Below are positions 1-8,200 of a DNA stretch of 11,830 nt, piece after piece. Location of the stretch: the NCBI GenBank assembly GCA_044225565.1, contig JBGAIL010000160.1, positions 1 through 11,830 on the forward strand. Reading direction: 5' to 3'. The DNA comes from CAVXAE01 sp044225565 (lineage in GTDB: Bacteria; Pseudomonadota; Gammaproteobacteria; Steroidobacterales; Steroidobacteraceae). The number at the start of each line of letters is the position of its first letter. The stretch's first letter is position 1. Below the pieces are notes generated by a model that saw only the letters and a list, made by a program, of their open reading frames with translations, was not told the origin of the DNA and did no database searches. Position numbers and translations under genes: made by a program.

Positions 1-115
1 GCAACTGACCCCGAACGAAACCGGCAGGACACTGGCCGGTTCCGGTGCACGGGGGTACATTCCGGCCCTGTTGAAGCTGCGGTGTCCGATCACCCGCTTC
101 GGGAGTGGCCTGCGC
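1..115. other. Non-coding leader with a small inverted repeat
   Basis: I see no gene in this stretch. A perfect 7-bp inverted repeat (19-25 with 35-41, AACCGGC/GCCGGTT, 9-nt loop) could be a hairpin from an upstream gene's 3' end or an operator for the cytochrome gene. It has no T-run after it, so it is not a convincing intrinsic terminator. No clear -35/-10 pair is visible. The last bases hold the ribosome-binding site (GGGAG near 101-105) of the following gene. Confidence 0.35.
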
Positions 116-826
116 ATGATGAAAACACCCGGCATTGCGTACCTGTGGGCCGCCGCCGCGTTTCTCGGCGTCGTCCTCGGTGCCCATGCCGCCCACAGCA
201 GCGTCGATCCTGCCATCGAGGCCCGCAGAGAGTTTCTCGATGCGGCACGGCTGACGCCCGACAGGAACCGTGGCGCTCAGCGCTTTGCCGCCTGCACGGC
301 ATGCCATGGACAGGACGGCCTTGGCGCCCCGGACGGCAGCGTACCTGCCATTGCCGGCCAACACGGGTCCGTGCTGCTGAAGCAACTGGTCGACTTCCGG
401 AACGAGCAACGATGGAACTCCCGCATGCAGCAGACGGTGGACTGGCACCGGCTGCCAACCGCGCAGGACCTCACGGATGTCGCCGCATTCGTCGCCAGCC
501 TCCCTCGCTTCCCCACCAATGCCAGACCCGCTGACGATGGCGCGCTGTTGCATGAGGGCGCCAGGGTGTACTTCCGTCTTTGCGAGGCCTGCCACGGGCC
601 GTTGGGTCAGGGTGATGGCTTGCGCCTGCGGCCCCGGCTTGCGGGCCAGCACTACGACTACCTCCTGCGTCAACTGACGGACACTGCAGCTGGTTACCGG
701 CCGGGAATGGACCGCATGCACGTCGAACGGATACGCGGCCTTACCCCGGAGCAGATGCGGGGCGTGGCGGATTACCTGTCGCGAGTCAGCCCCGATTTGT
801 CCTCCGAATCCGCCAGACCTCGCTGA
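116..826 (+). CDS. Secreted di-haem cytochrome c (c4-like)
   Basis: Periplasmic electron carrier with two covalently bound c-type haems. The 236-residue product starts with a signal peptide (residues 1 to about 25, hydrophobic core AAAAFLGVVLGA, cleavage near AHA). Two cytochrome c domains follow, with CTACH at residues 60-64 and CEACH at 156-160. Each domain continues with the c4-type pattern of a Gly-Gln-His turn and a YLL/LLKQL helix. Probable axial methionines are Met103 for haem 1 and Met198 or Met201 for haem 2. I chose ATG 116 (or the adjacent ATG 119) because GGGAG lies at 101-105 and the signal peptide then begins properly. An in-frame TTG at 71 would add 15 residues that fit a signal peptide poorly. 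Such proteins usually pass electrons to terminal oxidases or accept them from periplasmic dehydrogenases; no partner gene is visible. The only neighbour on this strand is the quinone-reductase-like gene 177 nt downstream. Confidence 0.9.
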   Translation: MMKTPGIAYLWAAAAFLGVVLGAHAAHSSVDPAIEARREFLDAARLTPDRNRGAQRFAACTACHGQDGLGAPDGSVPAIAGQHGSVLLKQLVDFRNEQRWNSRMQQTVDWHRLPTAQDLTDVAAFVASLPRFPTNARPADDGALLHEGARVYFRLCEACHGPLGQGDGLRLRPRLAGQHYDYLLRQLTDTAAGYRPGMDRMHVERIRGLTPEQMRGVADYLSRVSPDLSSESARPR

Positions 827-843
827 TCCGTCGCGCCCGTAAC

Positions 844-885
844 GAGCGTCTCCCGCTCTTCGGGGCAAGGCAGGCCAGGCCTTGC
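844..885. other. Two small tandem hairpins between cytochrome and flavoprotein genes
   Basis: Two perfect inverted repeats sit 18 nt after the cytochrome stop. The first is GAGCG/CGCTC (844-848 with 854-858, 5-nt loop). The second is GCAAGGC/GCCTTGC (865-871 with 879-885, 7-nt loop). Neither is followed by a T-tract, so they may be a weak or Rho-assisted transcript end, an RNA-stabilising structure, or chance in GC-rich DNA. No promoter for the next gene is clearly recognisable in 886-1003. Confidence 0.3.
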
Positions 886-1003
886 GTAGGATTTGCGGAC
901 AGCTCCGGCATTGTACGTAGAGCCACCGGAGCGGCCGGGACGGAACATTGACCCGCCTGAGCAACCCGCCAGGAATCCGCTGCACACACGAGAAGGCCCG
1001 CCC

Positions 1004-1585
1004 ATGAGAGTGGCGATCATCCAGGGACATCCGGACACGCGTCAGGACCGCTTTTGCCACGCACTGGCCGAGGCCTATGAGGCCGGCGCCCGGCAGGGCG
1101 GCCATGAGGTGCGTCGCATCGAAGTGGCCCGTCTGGACTTCCCCCTGCTGCATACGCAAACCGAGTTCGTGGAAGGCTCGCCGCCGCCGGACATCCAGGG
1201 CGCACGGGAGACGATAGCCTGGGCCAATCACCTGGTGATCGTCTATCCGCTCTGGCTGGGGGCGCAGCCCGCGCTGTTGCGGGCATTCTTCGAGCAGGTC
1301 TTCCGCAACAATTTCGCGATGCGCACGAACCCGAATGGCCGGGGCTGGACACGGCTCCTCAAAGGGCGGTCCGCCCGGGTGATCGTGACCATGGGCATGC
1401 CGGCGACGTTCTTTCGGCTCTACTTTGGAGCACACGGCACCAAGGCGCTGAAGCGCGGCGTGCTGGGCCTGGGCGGGATATCGCCGATACGTGAGTCTTT
1501 GATCGGCATGGTCGAGAGCCGGAGCAACGTCTATCGCGGCCGGTGGCTGGCACGAGTCCAGGCCATGGGGCGCACTGCGGCATGA
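1004..1585 (+). CDS. Flavodoxin-fold NAD(P)H:quinone oxidoreductase family protein
   Basis: Probable cytoplasmic FMN- or FAD-binding oxidoreductase of the NQO1/MdaB/KefF group (Flavodoxin_2 fold), which transfers two electrons from NAD(P)H to quinones or similar acceptors. The 193-residue product begins with the beta-strand and phosphate-binding turn MRVAIIQGHPD (residues 1-11). In the centre it has the family hallmark HLVIVYPLWLGAQPALLRAF (76-95), followed by FEQVF. A GMP/GxHG region (131-145) probably borders the flavin. There is no signal peptide or membrane segment. I chose ATG 1004 because AGAAGG (991-996) lies 7 nt upstream and the fold begins at once; a more upstream in-frame ATG (893) would add 37 proline-rich residues with no homology-like character. 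The true substrate cannot be read from the sequence. It lies in the same direction as the cytochrome gene, but the 177-nt gap makes co-transcription uncertain. Confidence 0.82.
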   Translation: MRVAIIQGHPDTRQDRFCHALAEAYEAGARQGGHEVRRIEVARLDFPLLHTQTEFVEGSPPPDIQGARETIAWANHLVIVYPLWLGAQPALLRAFFEQVFRNNFAMRTNPNGRGWTRLLKGRSARVIVTMGMPATFFRLYFGAHGTKALKRGVLGLGGISPIRESLIGMVESRSNVYRGRWLARVQAMGRTAA

Positions 1586-1605
1586 CGCGAAGGTGACTGT
1601 TCGCG
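1586..1605 (+). terminator. Candidate hairpin at the end of the flavoprotein gene
   Basis: A perfect 6-bp inverted repeat, CGCGAA/TTCGCG (1586-1591 with 1600-1605, 8-nt loop), starts on the base after the stop codon. The next bases are GC-rich rather than T-rich, so this is at best a weak or Rho-dependent end. It lies in the 80-nt gap between convergent genes. Confidence 0.3.
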
Positions 1606-1650
1606 GGCCGCCGACCTCCCGGCGTGAATGCGGCCGTCCTCCCCGGCATC

Positions 1651-1665
1651 CGAAAATGCTTTTCG
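1651..1665 (-). terminator. Candidate hairpin at the end of the six-gene cluster
   Basis: CGAAAA/TTTTCG (1651-1656 with 1660-1665, 3-nt loop) is a perfect 6-bp hairpin directly abutting the TAG stop of the cupin gene, read on the minus strand. The stem is AT-rich and the only T-run is inside its 3' arm, so it resembles a terminator only loosely. Its position between two convergent genes supports a role in ending transcription. Confidence 0.35.
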
Positions 1666-2259
1666 CTAGGTCGCCGAGTCCTGAGCGACCGGGTCTCCGG
1701 TCGATGCCGGGAAATCGGGCTCCCCGCCCCGCTTGATGAAGGTGAGGAACACCCGCAGATTCTCCGTCGGATGCGTGTTCTCGACGCCGTGCGCCACTTC
1801 CAGGGGAGTGTGCACGTGGTCGCCCTTCGACACGGGGACGATCTCGCCGTCGATCTCCATCTGCCCCTGCCCGCTGATGATGTAGTAATACTCGTCGAAC
1901 GAGCCCTCCTGATTGCGGTTGTCGAGGAAATGGACGTGCACGCCCTCGCTCGCGCCGGGCGGGAGGTCATAGATCAGGAAATGCGCGGGTGCAGGCGTGC
2001 CGGCGAAGCGGAAGAACTTGGCCTTGCCCGTGCCTTTGCCTTCATGGATGCCCGCGATCTCGACCATGTCGATCGCTTCCGTATCCTTCGTGAAAGCCGC
2101 TTTCCCGGGAGCAGCGGGTTGTGCGACGCCAGCCATCTGCGGGCCGGCGGCAGCGAGCGCCTCCCGGTTCAACATGGCGAAGCAGGCACCCGCAGAGGCG
2201 ATCGCGCCGCGCCGACTGAGCTTCGACGGGGAGGCCTTACCGTCCTGTTTCCGGTTCAT
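1666..2259 (-). CDS. Tat-exported cupin-domain protein
   Basis: A 197-residue protein with a single cupin barrel. The N-terminus has a twin-arginine signal: Arg16-Arg17 in KLSRRGAIASAG, a mild hydrophobic stretch, then ALAAAG as a likely cleavage site near residues 36-39. The cupin core covers about residues 92-176. Motif 1 contributes His108 and His110 (GVHVHF), an acid (Glu118 or Glu123) and ISGQG. Motif 2 contributes TPLEVAHGVEN with His157. Together these form the usual three-His/one-Glu metal site, commonly Fe, Mn or Ni. A Tat signal fits a protein that folds around its metal before export. An 11-residue insert between the first histidines and the acidic residue (FLDNRNQEGSF) makes motif 1 longer than standard. 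The start at ATG 2259 is backed by AAGGA about 8 nt upstream. It is the last gene of the minus-strand cluster, 27 nt after the esterase. The reaction is unknown: cupins include dioxygenases, isomerases and non-enzymatic binders. Confidence 0.8.
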   Translation of the reverse strand: MNRKQDGKASPSKLSRRGAIASAGACFAMLNREALAAAGPQMAGVAQPAAPGKAAFTKDTEAIDMVEIAGIHEGKGTGKAKFFRFAGTPAPAHFLIYDLPPGASEGVHVHFLDNRNQEGSFDEYYYIISGQGQMEIDGEIVPVSKGDHVHTPLEVAHGVENTHPTENLRVFLTFIKRGGEPDFPASTGDPVAQDSAT

Positions 2260-2286
2260 GGCGTGGTCCTTCGTGAATGACGGTCG

Positions 2287-3192
2287 TCAGGGCCAGCCGA
2301 AGGCGAAACGCAGGGTTTCCGCGACGGCGCGGATGGGGACGGTCATGTGCCCCTCGCCCGCATAGATCTCGGATCTGCTGCGCAGGCCATAGGCGGACAG
2401 CGGCTCGATGCGCTTCACGAACGCCTCGGGATCCCATCGTTCGAGGGCGGTCTCCTCGCGCTCTCCCGCCACCACCATCAGCCGGCCGACCTTTGGAATC
2501 TTCCCTTCCCGCAGGCGTGCGGCGAAATCCCTCTCTTCCCGCAGCATCTCCTGCTGGTGCCAGAAGAGCGACGGGCTGGCGGCGACGATGGCGTGGAAGG
2601 CGTCGGGCCGCGAGAAGAGCGCATGCACCGCGAACAACCCGCCCAGCGAGTGGCCGAACAGCGCCTGCCGGTCGAGGTCGATCCGGTAGCGCTTGCCGAT
2701 CTCCGTGCGCAGCGGCCCTGTGAGGAAATCGAGGAACCGGTCCCATCCGCCGCTGCGCAGCTTGCCGAGCTCATCCCGCCAGGGTGCCGGCACGGGAGCC
2801 GGGCCGGTCAGATCGTACAGCCGGCGGTCGTCGTACGCCTTGTCGGTCGGATAGCCGACGCCGACGACGATCGACTTGCCGACATCGGCATCCGCGAATT
2901 CCTGGATCCGCCGCGTCTCCGCGAATCCCGCGAACAGCGCATTGCCATCGAGAACGTAGAGGACCGGAAACCCTCCCTTGGGCGCCTCGACCGCGGGATA
3001 CGACACGAAGATGCGATAAATCTCGCCGCTGTCGGCAGCCATGTCCCACATCTGCGTGGAGGGCATGGTGTAGCCCTGCGCAGCGGACGGCCCGGACGCG
3101 GCGGGACCCTTCTGTTCGGCTGCCGCCGTCAGCACGGGCAAAGCCAGGGCCAGCGCAAAGATCGAGGCCAGCTGCTTCCGCACTGTATTCAT
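2287..3192 (-). CDS. Secreted alpha/beta hydrolase, Esterase_D / IroE-like
   Basis: A putative periplasmic serine esterase of 301 residues. A Sec signal peptide occupies residues 1 to about 25 (KQLASIFALALALPVLTAAA). The fold then runs through FPVLYVLDGN (75-84), the oxyanion-side strand IVVGVGYP (108-115) and the nucleophile elbow GHSLGG (180-185, Ser182). It ends with the acid-bearing strand LMVVAGEREE (238-247, Glu244 or a nearby acid) and the catalytic histidine His282 in GEGHMTVP. The YDLTG segment and the GHSLGGLFAVHALF context match the family that includes siderophore trilactone esterases such as IroE and BesA, and other predicted hydrolases of that group. There is no siderophore gene in the window, so that substrate is not implied. 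The start overlaps the stop of the upstream gene (ATGATGA on the minus strand); ATG 3192 sits 6 nt from an AAGGG motif, while ATG 3195 would add one Met. Overlap and spacing indicate translational coupling. Confidence 0.82.
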   Translation of the reverse strand: MNTVRKQLASIFALALALPVLTAAAEQKGPAASGPSAAQGYTMPSTQMWDMAADSGEIYRIFVSYPAVEAPKGGFPVLYVLDGNALFAGFAETRRIQEFADADVGKSIVVGVGYPTDKAYDDRRLYDLTGPAPVPAPWRDELGKLRSGGWDRFLDFLTGPLRTEIGKRYRIDLDRQALFGHSLGGLFAVHALFSRPDAFHAIVAASPSLFWHQQEMLREERDFAARLREGKIPKVGRLMVVAGEREETALERWDPEAFVKRIEPLSAYGLRSRSEIYAGEGHMTVPIRAVAETLRFAFGWP

Positions 3193-3662
3193 CATTCGCC
3201 CTTCGCGGCCTCGGGATGCGCCGCACGCCATGCATCCAGCCGCGCGAGCCACTGTGCGGCTGAAAGCGGGCCCAAGGCCTTCGTTTCGGTGTGGGACGCG
3301 ACATTCTCCCGCATCTCGAGGAAGAAGGCCGGACCGGTCTTCAGGTGGAGCGCCTCGGCCTTTGCGTCCATCGCAGCCTGCTGCGCCGGCGTGATGGGCG
3401 TCTTCGGGAACGGCTTGAAGAGGAGCACGTCCCAGTCCTCACCGTCCTCGTGAATGAACATCTGTGTCGCGGGCTGGCCGCCTGCCGCCGAAACCTGGTC
3501 CCACTGCGCCAGCTTGCGGATGAAGGCCTCGTGCTTGCCGGGCGCCAGCCGGAAGACCTCGAACTGCGCCTCGGGCCACGGCTTTCCATCGTCCTTCACC
3601 GCGGGCGGAACCTGGGCGATCGCGGGAGCGATCAATGCAGCGAGCAGGATCAACGGCCTCAT
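3192..3662 (-). CDS. Small secreted protein of unknown function
   Basis: A 156-residue protein that I do not recognise. Residues 1-16 (MRPLILLAALIAPAIA) form a clean Sec signal peptide with AIA just before the likely cleavage site. The mature part has an alternating pattern FEVFRLAPGKHEAFIRKLAQ (35-54), then QMFIHEDGEDWDVLLFKPF (67-85). This looks like the beta-alpha-beta halves of a small ferredoxin-like dimeric alpha/beta barrel (ABM/NIPSNAP style); that is a guess from pattern alone. The C-terminal third is helical and Ala-rich. There is no cysteine and no obvious catalytic motif. ATG 3660-3662 is preceded by GAGG at about 6 nt; an ATG five bases earlier is in another frame and closes at once. 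The stop codon overlaps the start of the esterase gene, so the two are probably translated together and may act in the same compartment. A 133-nt gap separates it from the HutD gene upstream. Confidence 0.7.
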   Translation of the reverse strand: MRPLILLAALIAPAIAQVPPAVKDDGKPWPEAQFEVFRLAPGKHEAFIRKLAQWDQVSAAGGQPATQMFIHEDGEDWDVLLFKPFPKTPITPAQQAAMDAKAEALHLKTGPAFFLEMRENVASHTETKALGPLSAAQWLARLDAWRAAHPEAAKGE

Positions 3663-3795
3663 CGCATCCTCGCTTCCATCTTCACCTTCGACGGGAAGGC
3701 GCCTCGATTGTCGCCACTCCGGCACCGGCCCCGCTACGGCGTCGAGGGGTAACGAAGAAAGAATTTCGGGTAAGCGAGGATGACGAGCGCGCCCG

Positions 3796-4374
3796 TCAGG
3801 AGCGGGATCCCAGCGTGATCACTGCGCAGCGCACGCCCGCAGGGAAACTCAGTGCCATACCAGACGTTGCCAGCACGGCATCCCAGCCAGCGAGAAACAT
3901 GCACTGCCCGCCCGCGCTGCATTCCAGGGCTCGCGGATCCATGTTGAGGATCAGCATCGTGCTGTCCGTCTCCGCCCGGAACTCTCCTCCTTGCTCCGTG
4001 AAATGCATCGATGCCCGGACGGCCCGCGGCTGAAAGATGACGTTCAGGTCCGACACCGGGCCGGAGGGCAGCGCACCGTAGACGTCGGCATCCCCGTCGA
4101 AGGCATACGGGTGGAAAGGCTGAAGCACGGTAGCGCCGCGGCCTGCCTCCCGAAGCTCCATTCCCTGCCCACGGATGACGGAGATGATGCGTCGATAGCC
4201 GGGGAATCTGGAGAACGGCCCTTCCTTCGAGACCTCGGCAATGCTTACGCGCCAGCGGAACGTGCCATCGCTTCCAGACTGGACGTCTCGTGCGACTTCC
4301 CGCGTGATGCCGCCACCGTTCTTCCAGGGCACAGCCGCGCGAGCGGATGCAGGCAGATGCTTCGGCAGCATCAT
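3796..4374 (-). CDS. HutD-family protein
   Basis: A 192-residue cytoplasmic protein of the HutD family (cupin-like bicupin fold). The signature is clear: VPWKNGGGITREVA (15-28), FRWRVSIAEVSKEGPFSRFP (39-58), and a C-half with GPVSDLNVIF (105-114). HutD is known from histidine-utilisation operons of Pseudomonas, where it is thought to moderate pathway output, perhaps by binding formylglutamate or urocanate-related metabolites; its biochemical role is not firmly settled. No hutU, hutH, hutI or hutG gene is visible here. Instead it follows the PhyH dioxygenase gene by only 4 nt, so it is almost certainly co-transcribed and perhaps translationally coupled, since no strong ribosome-binding site precedes the tandem ATGs at 4374 and 4371. 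HutD proteins encoded outside hut operons are common and their function is unknown. Confidence 0.85.
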   Translation of the reverse strand: MMLPKHLPASARAAVPWKNGGGITREVARDVQSGSDGTFRWRVSIAEVSKEGPFSRFPGYRRIISVIRGQGMELREAGRGATVLQPFHPYAFDGDADVYGALPSGPVSDLNVIFQPRAVRASMHFTEQGGEFRAETDSTMLILNMDPRALECSAGGQCMFLAGWDAVLATSGMALSFPAGVRCAVITLGSRS

Positions 4375-4378
4375 GGCG

Positions 4379-5215
4379 TCATCGTGCGGCACGGAGGTTC
4401 GAGACTGCTTCCGGGCCCGCCCGCCACAGCAAGGGGAACAACAGATCGTCCATCGGCGCGCCGGCGGGCAATCGCGCCTCGAGGCCCGGGAACGGCGGCG
4501 AGGTGGTCCATGCGCGCGGCGCGTGGCGGACGTCGTCCCCAATGAAGCGAACGGAGAACACCCTGCGGCGGCGCCCGGCCCCTACGCCGGCAGCAGCGTG
4601 AAGCGTCAGCATGTGGAAGCACACCACATCCCCGGGTTCCACGGCCCAGCCCACGATGCGGTGCTTGCCGGGCTCGCCGTCGATGTCGGGGATCTCCGCG
4701 AGCGTCCCGTCGGGAAACCACTTCGCCTGCTGCTGCATGAACGAGCGCGGCATCAGCCAGGGGCCCAGGTGCGAGCCCGCGACGAACTCGAGCGTCGACT
4801 CGCGCACCACTGGATCGACCGGGATCCACAGGCTGCAGTTCTGCCGACCTTCGATGTTGTAATAGGGCTGGTCCTGGTGCCACGGCGTGCGCTGACGCGT
4901 GCCCGGTTCCTTGGTGAGCATGTGATCGTGGTGCAGCCGCGCCGTTGCGCTGCGCATCAGCCGGCCGGCGGCTTCCGCGATGGGCGACTCGAAAATGAAA
5001 CGCCGATAGTCCGGGTTGTCCGGCCAGTTGCAGAAGTCCTCGATGAACCAGCCCGGATCTTCCGGCCGGCTCGCCACGATGGCGCGCGGGCTCGGGTGTG
5101 CGAGGTTCGCGTCGATTCCGGCACGCAGCAATGCCACCTGCCCCGCACTCAACAAACCACGCAGGCAGACCGCGCCGTCGCGCTGGTAGGCCTCGATGTC
5201 TTCATCACGGATCAT
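4379..5215 (-). CDS. PhyH-family Fe(II)/2-oxoglutarate dioxygenase
   Basis: A 278-residue cytosolic oxygenase of the phytanoyl-CoA dioxygenase (PhyH) family, which couples 2-oxoglutarate decarboxylation to hydroxylation of an organic substrate. The start DEDIEAYQRDGAVCLRGLLS (4-23) is the usual N-terminal helix-strand. The iron site is complete: His113 and Asp115 in WHQDQPYYN, and distal His206 in FHMLTLHAAAG. Arg217 or Arg218, 11-12 residues later, is the likely 2-oxoglutarate anchor. A NCSLWIPVDPVVRESTLEF strand pair (126-144) and GSHL between the ligands are also typical. Length is normal for bacterial members. ATG 5215 follows the amidohydrolase stop by 18 nt, with a weak GGGG ribosome-binding element. 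Bacterial PhyH proteins act on compatible solutes, secondary metabolites, phosphonates and sterol- or lipid-like substrates; nothing here tells which. Confidence 0.88.
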   Translation of the reverse strand: MIRDEDIEAYQRDGAVCLRGLLSAGQVALLRAGIDANLAHPSPRAIVASRPEDPGWFIEDFCNWPDNPDYRRFIFESPIAEAAGRLMRSATARLHHDHMLTKEPGTRQRTPWHQDQPYYNIEGRQNCSLWIPVDPVVRESTLEFVAGSHLGPWLMPRSFMQQQAKWFPDGTLAEIPDIDGEPGKHRIVGWAVEPGDVVCFHMLTLHAAAGVGAGRRRRVFSVRFIGDDVRHAPRAWTTSPPFPGLEARLPAGAPMDDLLFPLLWRAGPEAVSNLRAAR

Positions 5216-5233
5216 GGCTGCCCCGATCGTAGC

Positions 5234-8200
5234 TCAGCGTGCCGCGGGAAATGAGGATTCCTCCCAGAAGAAAGGCGCCCGCGACCGGCCATCCGCCGCG
5301 CTCAGCGCCGCCGGGTCGAGCACCCGTCCGTTGGCGACGACGGTGTGGATGCGGTCGGAATGGCGGATGTCGGTGAGAGGATCCGCATCGAGCACGACCA
5401 TGTCGGCCAGCTTTCCCGGCTCGAGCGTCCCGAGATCGGCCGCCATGCCGATGTGCTCCGCCCCCGCGGCCGTCGCGGCACGCAGCGCCTCCATGGGCGT
5501 CATGCCGCCTTCCACCATGAACCACATCTCCCAGTGCAGCCCGAGGCCTTCGCGCATGCCGTGGGCACCGGTCAGCACCCGCACACCCGCATCCAGCAGC
5601 TTCTTGGCGGTCTTCGCGCTCGCGAATGCGCTGATGTCCTCGCGCGGCACGCGCATGCGCCGGATCGATTCCGCCTGCAGCCGGTCCGGCGGCACGTAGC
5701 GCGAGAGCAGCGGATGACGCCACACGTCGCTCTGCTGATACCACCACTGTTCCCCGAAAAGGCCGTTCATCTGCACGATGAACGTCGGCACGCTGTCCAC
5801 GCCGGTCTGGCTCCAGAGCTGGATCACGTCGCGATAGGCATTGATGGCGGGAAAGTTGTGCTCGATGGAGGTGCTGCCGTCGATGATCTGGCTCAGCACG
5901 CTCAGCGCCGCCATCGATTGCTCCGACATCACTCTCAGTCCCAGCTCATGCGCGGCCGCCATGATCTGCTGGCGCTGCTCGCGCCGCGGCTGCAGATACG
6001 CCTTCACCGCCGTGGCGCCGAAGGCCTGCCGCCGCCGCAGCTGCTTGAGCGCATCCTCGTAGCTCTCGATCACGGCGGTGTAATCGCGGTCCGGTGCGTA
6101 GAGGATGGTTCCGGTGCCGAAGATGCGAGGCGCCGTGATCGCGCCGGCCTTCGCGAGCTCGGAGGCGGCGAAATACTCCTCCGTGACCGGCGCCGGGTCG
6201 AACATGGTCGTCACGCCGAACGCGAGCGTCGCGAAGTTCTGCCAGTTCTGCTGCGGATGGATGCCGTGCTCGGCCTGGCTGCCGTGCCAGTGCGAATCGA
6301 TCATTCCGGGAATCACGGCGCGGCCGCCGAGATCGATGATCTTCGCGCCGCGCGGCACGGCGACGCCGCCCGCCTTGCCGATGCCCGTGATCCGGTTTCC
6401 CTCGATGATCACGGTGCCGTTCTCGATCACCTCGTCGCCTCTCATGGTGATCAATCGTCCACCCGTGAGCGCCACGCTGCCTGCCGGCACGCTCTGCTGC
6501 GCCTCGAATCCGATCGGCCGGCTGGTCACGATGCCTTGCGGGCCATCGGCGCCGAACTTCCAGCTGGAAAGGGTCGCGCCGAGCGCCCAATGCAGCGTGC
6601 CGTCGGCCGACCAGCTCAGATAGGCTCCGCCGTCGCCGGTCGCGTGGAACTGAGGCACTGGTGCGGCTCCGTTGTCCACGCTCACTGCCGCTCCGGTGCT
6701 CAGGAGCGGCGTCACCAGCACCTCTCCGCGCTCGACTCGCGCCACCCAGCGGCAATCGGGCGAGACGAGCAGCTCGGTCGCGAATCCGGAGACGAGGTGG
6801 GCGCGCGCTTCGAGCCCCTGCCGATCGAGGCTCACCAGTGTCCTGTCCTCGTTGGCCCAATACCCGCCCGGTGGCTTGTCCGGATGCTGAGAACGCCGCG
6901 TCAGATATACCCGGCCATCCTTGCATGCGTGCGCGGCTTCGCCATCGGCCGTCAGCGCGCGCTCCCCGCCGGCCGCGATGGGCGTCACGACGATGCCCGG
7001 CGCCTGCGACCACGCGGAACCGAGCAACTCTCCTCCGGAAACGCGCCGATACAGGATCGATCGCCCATCGGCGGTGAATGCCGGCTCTACGTAATGACCT
7101 GGCTTGCCAGTCACGATCTCGGTCTTGCCACTGCCTACCCGAGTTCGCCGGACGCTCCCACGGGTGACGTCGTTCCACGTGCTGTAGACGACCCACTGTC
7201 CGTCGGGAGAGAACGACGGATAGAGCTCGAAATCATCGACCTGCTTCGTGAGCCGGCGAGGCTCGCCCTCTGGCAAGTCGCGCACGTAGATGTGGCCCAG
7301 TGCCTGATAGGCGACGCGATCTCCCCGCGGCGAGACCACGACCCAGCGCAGCGCCCTCACCGGGAAGCGCGCCGGCGCCGCAGCGAACGTCGGCACCGAG
7401 GGCTTCGACACGTCGAGCGTGCGGCGCACGTGGAACGGAATCACCGTTTCCTTCCCTCCCTCGAGCGCGAGACGACGGATCTTGCCGCCCGCCCAGAAGA
7501 CGAGCGACTTTCCGTCGGGCATCCAGTCGAATGCGGGATACACGCCGTAATTGGCCCACAGCTCCTGCGCGTCCTGGTCGAGTCGCTCCCGCACGATGCG
7601 CTCGATGCCGCTCTCGAGATGCCGCACCACGAGCGCGCTCGACATGCCCTCCGCGTCGACGCCATGCCGCCGCACGTAAGCGAGATACTTGCCGTCTGGA
7701 GATGGCGTGGGCCTCACTCCGCCGCCCGAACCCGTCACCACGGTCTGCACGGCGTCGCTGCCGAGATCCAGCGAGAGGATCTCGTAGATGCCCTTGTGGA
7801 CGTCCCGGTTGTACTCGAACGCATCGCCGGGCCAGGCGTCGCGGCTGAAGTAGACCTTCGTGCCATCGGAAGAGTAGACAGGCTCGTTGATGTCCTTCTG
7901 CGTGTTCGCGCGCTCGACGAGGCGCATTCCCGGCCCACCGGAGACCGGGAACATCCAGATCTCGCCCGCGCCGATCGATCGCGCCGCGGTGTAGTGCTTG
8001 CGCGCGACGATGAACCTGCCGTCGGGACTCCACGCCGGTGCCGTCGGGAAGCGGACCCGCTCGTCGGTGACCTGCCGGGCGTGCGTGCCATCGGCATCCA
8101 TGATCCAGATGTTGTCGATGCCGCCGCGATCGCTGACGAAGGCGACCTGTCGCCCATCCGGGCTGAAACGCGGCTGGGAGTCGAAAGCCATCCCCGCCGT

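Noticed and set aside
71..115. TTG start at 71 for the cytochrome gene
   Set aside because: It would place 15 polar residues before the signal peptide; ATG 116/119 has a better-placed GGGAG.
1586..1665. Strong bidirectional terminator between the convergent genes
   Set aside because: Two short hairpins exist but neither has a proper T-tract, so only low-confidence candidates are listed.
2287..3192. Siderophore esterase (iroE/besA) assignment
   Set aside because: The fold and catalytic motifs agree, but no siderophore biosynthesis, receptor or uptake gene is in the window, so no gene symbol was given.
2347..3453. 368-codon + strand frame opposite the esterase and small secreted protein
   Set aside because: It spans two genes with good motifs and ribosome-binding sites on the other strand and shows no domain of its own.
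3663..3795. Extra small gene or promoter in the 133-nt gap of the cluster
   Set aside because: Open frames here extend from neighbouring genes in other frames. A GGGTAA direct repeat (near 3747 and 3768) is too short to interpret, and no -35/-10 pair is clear.
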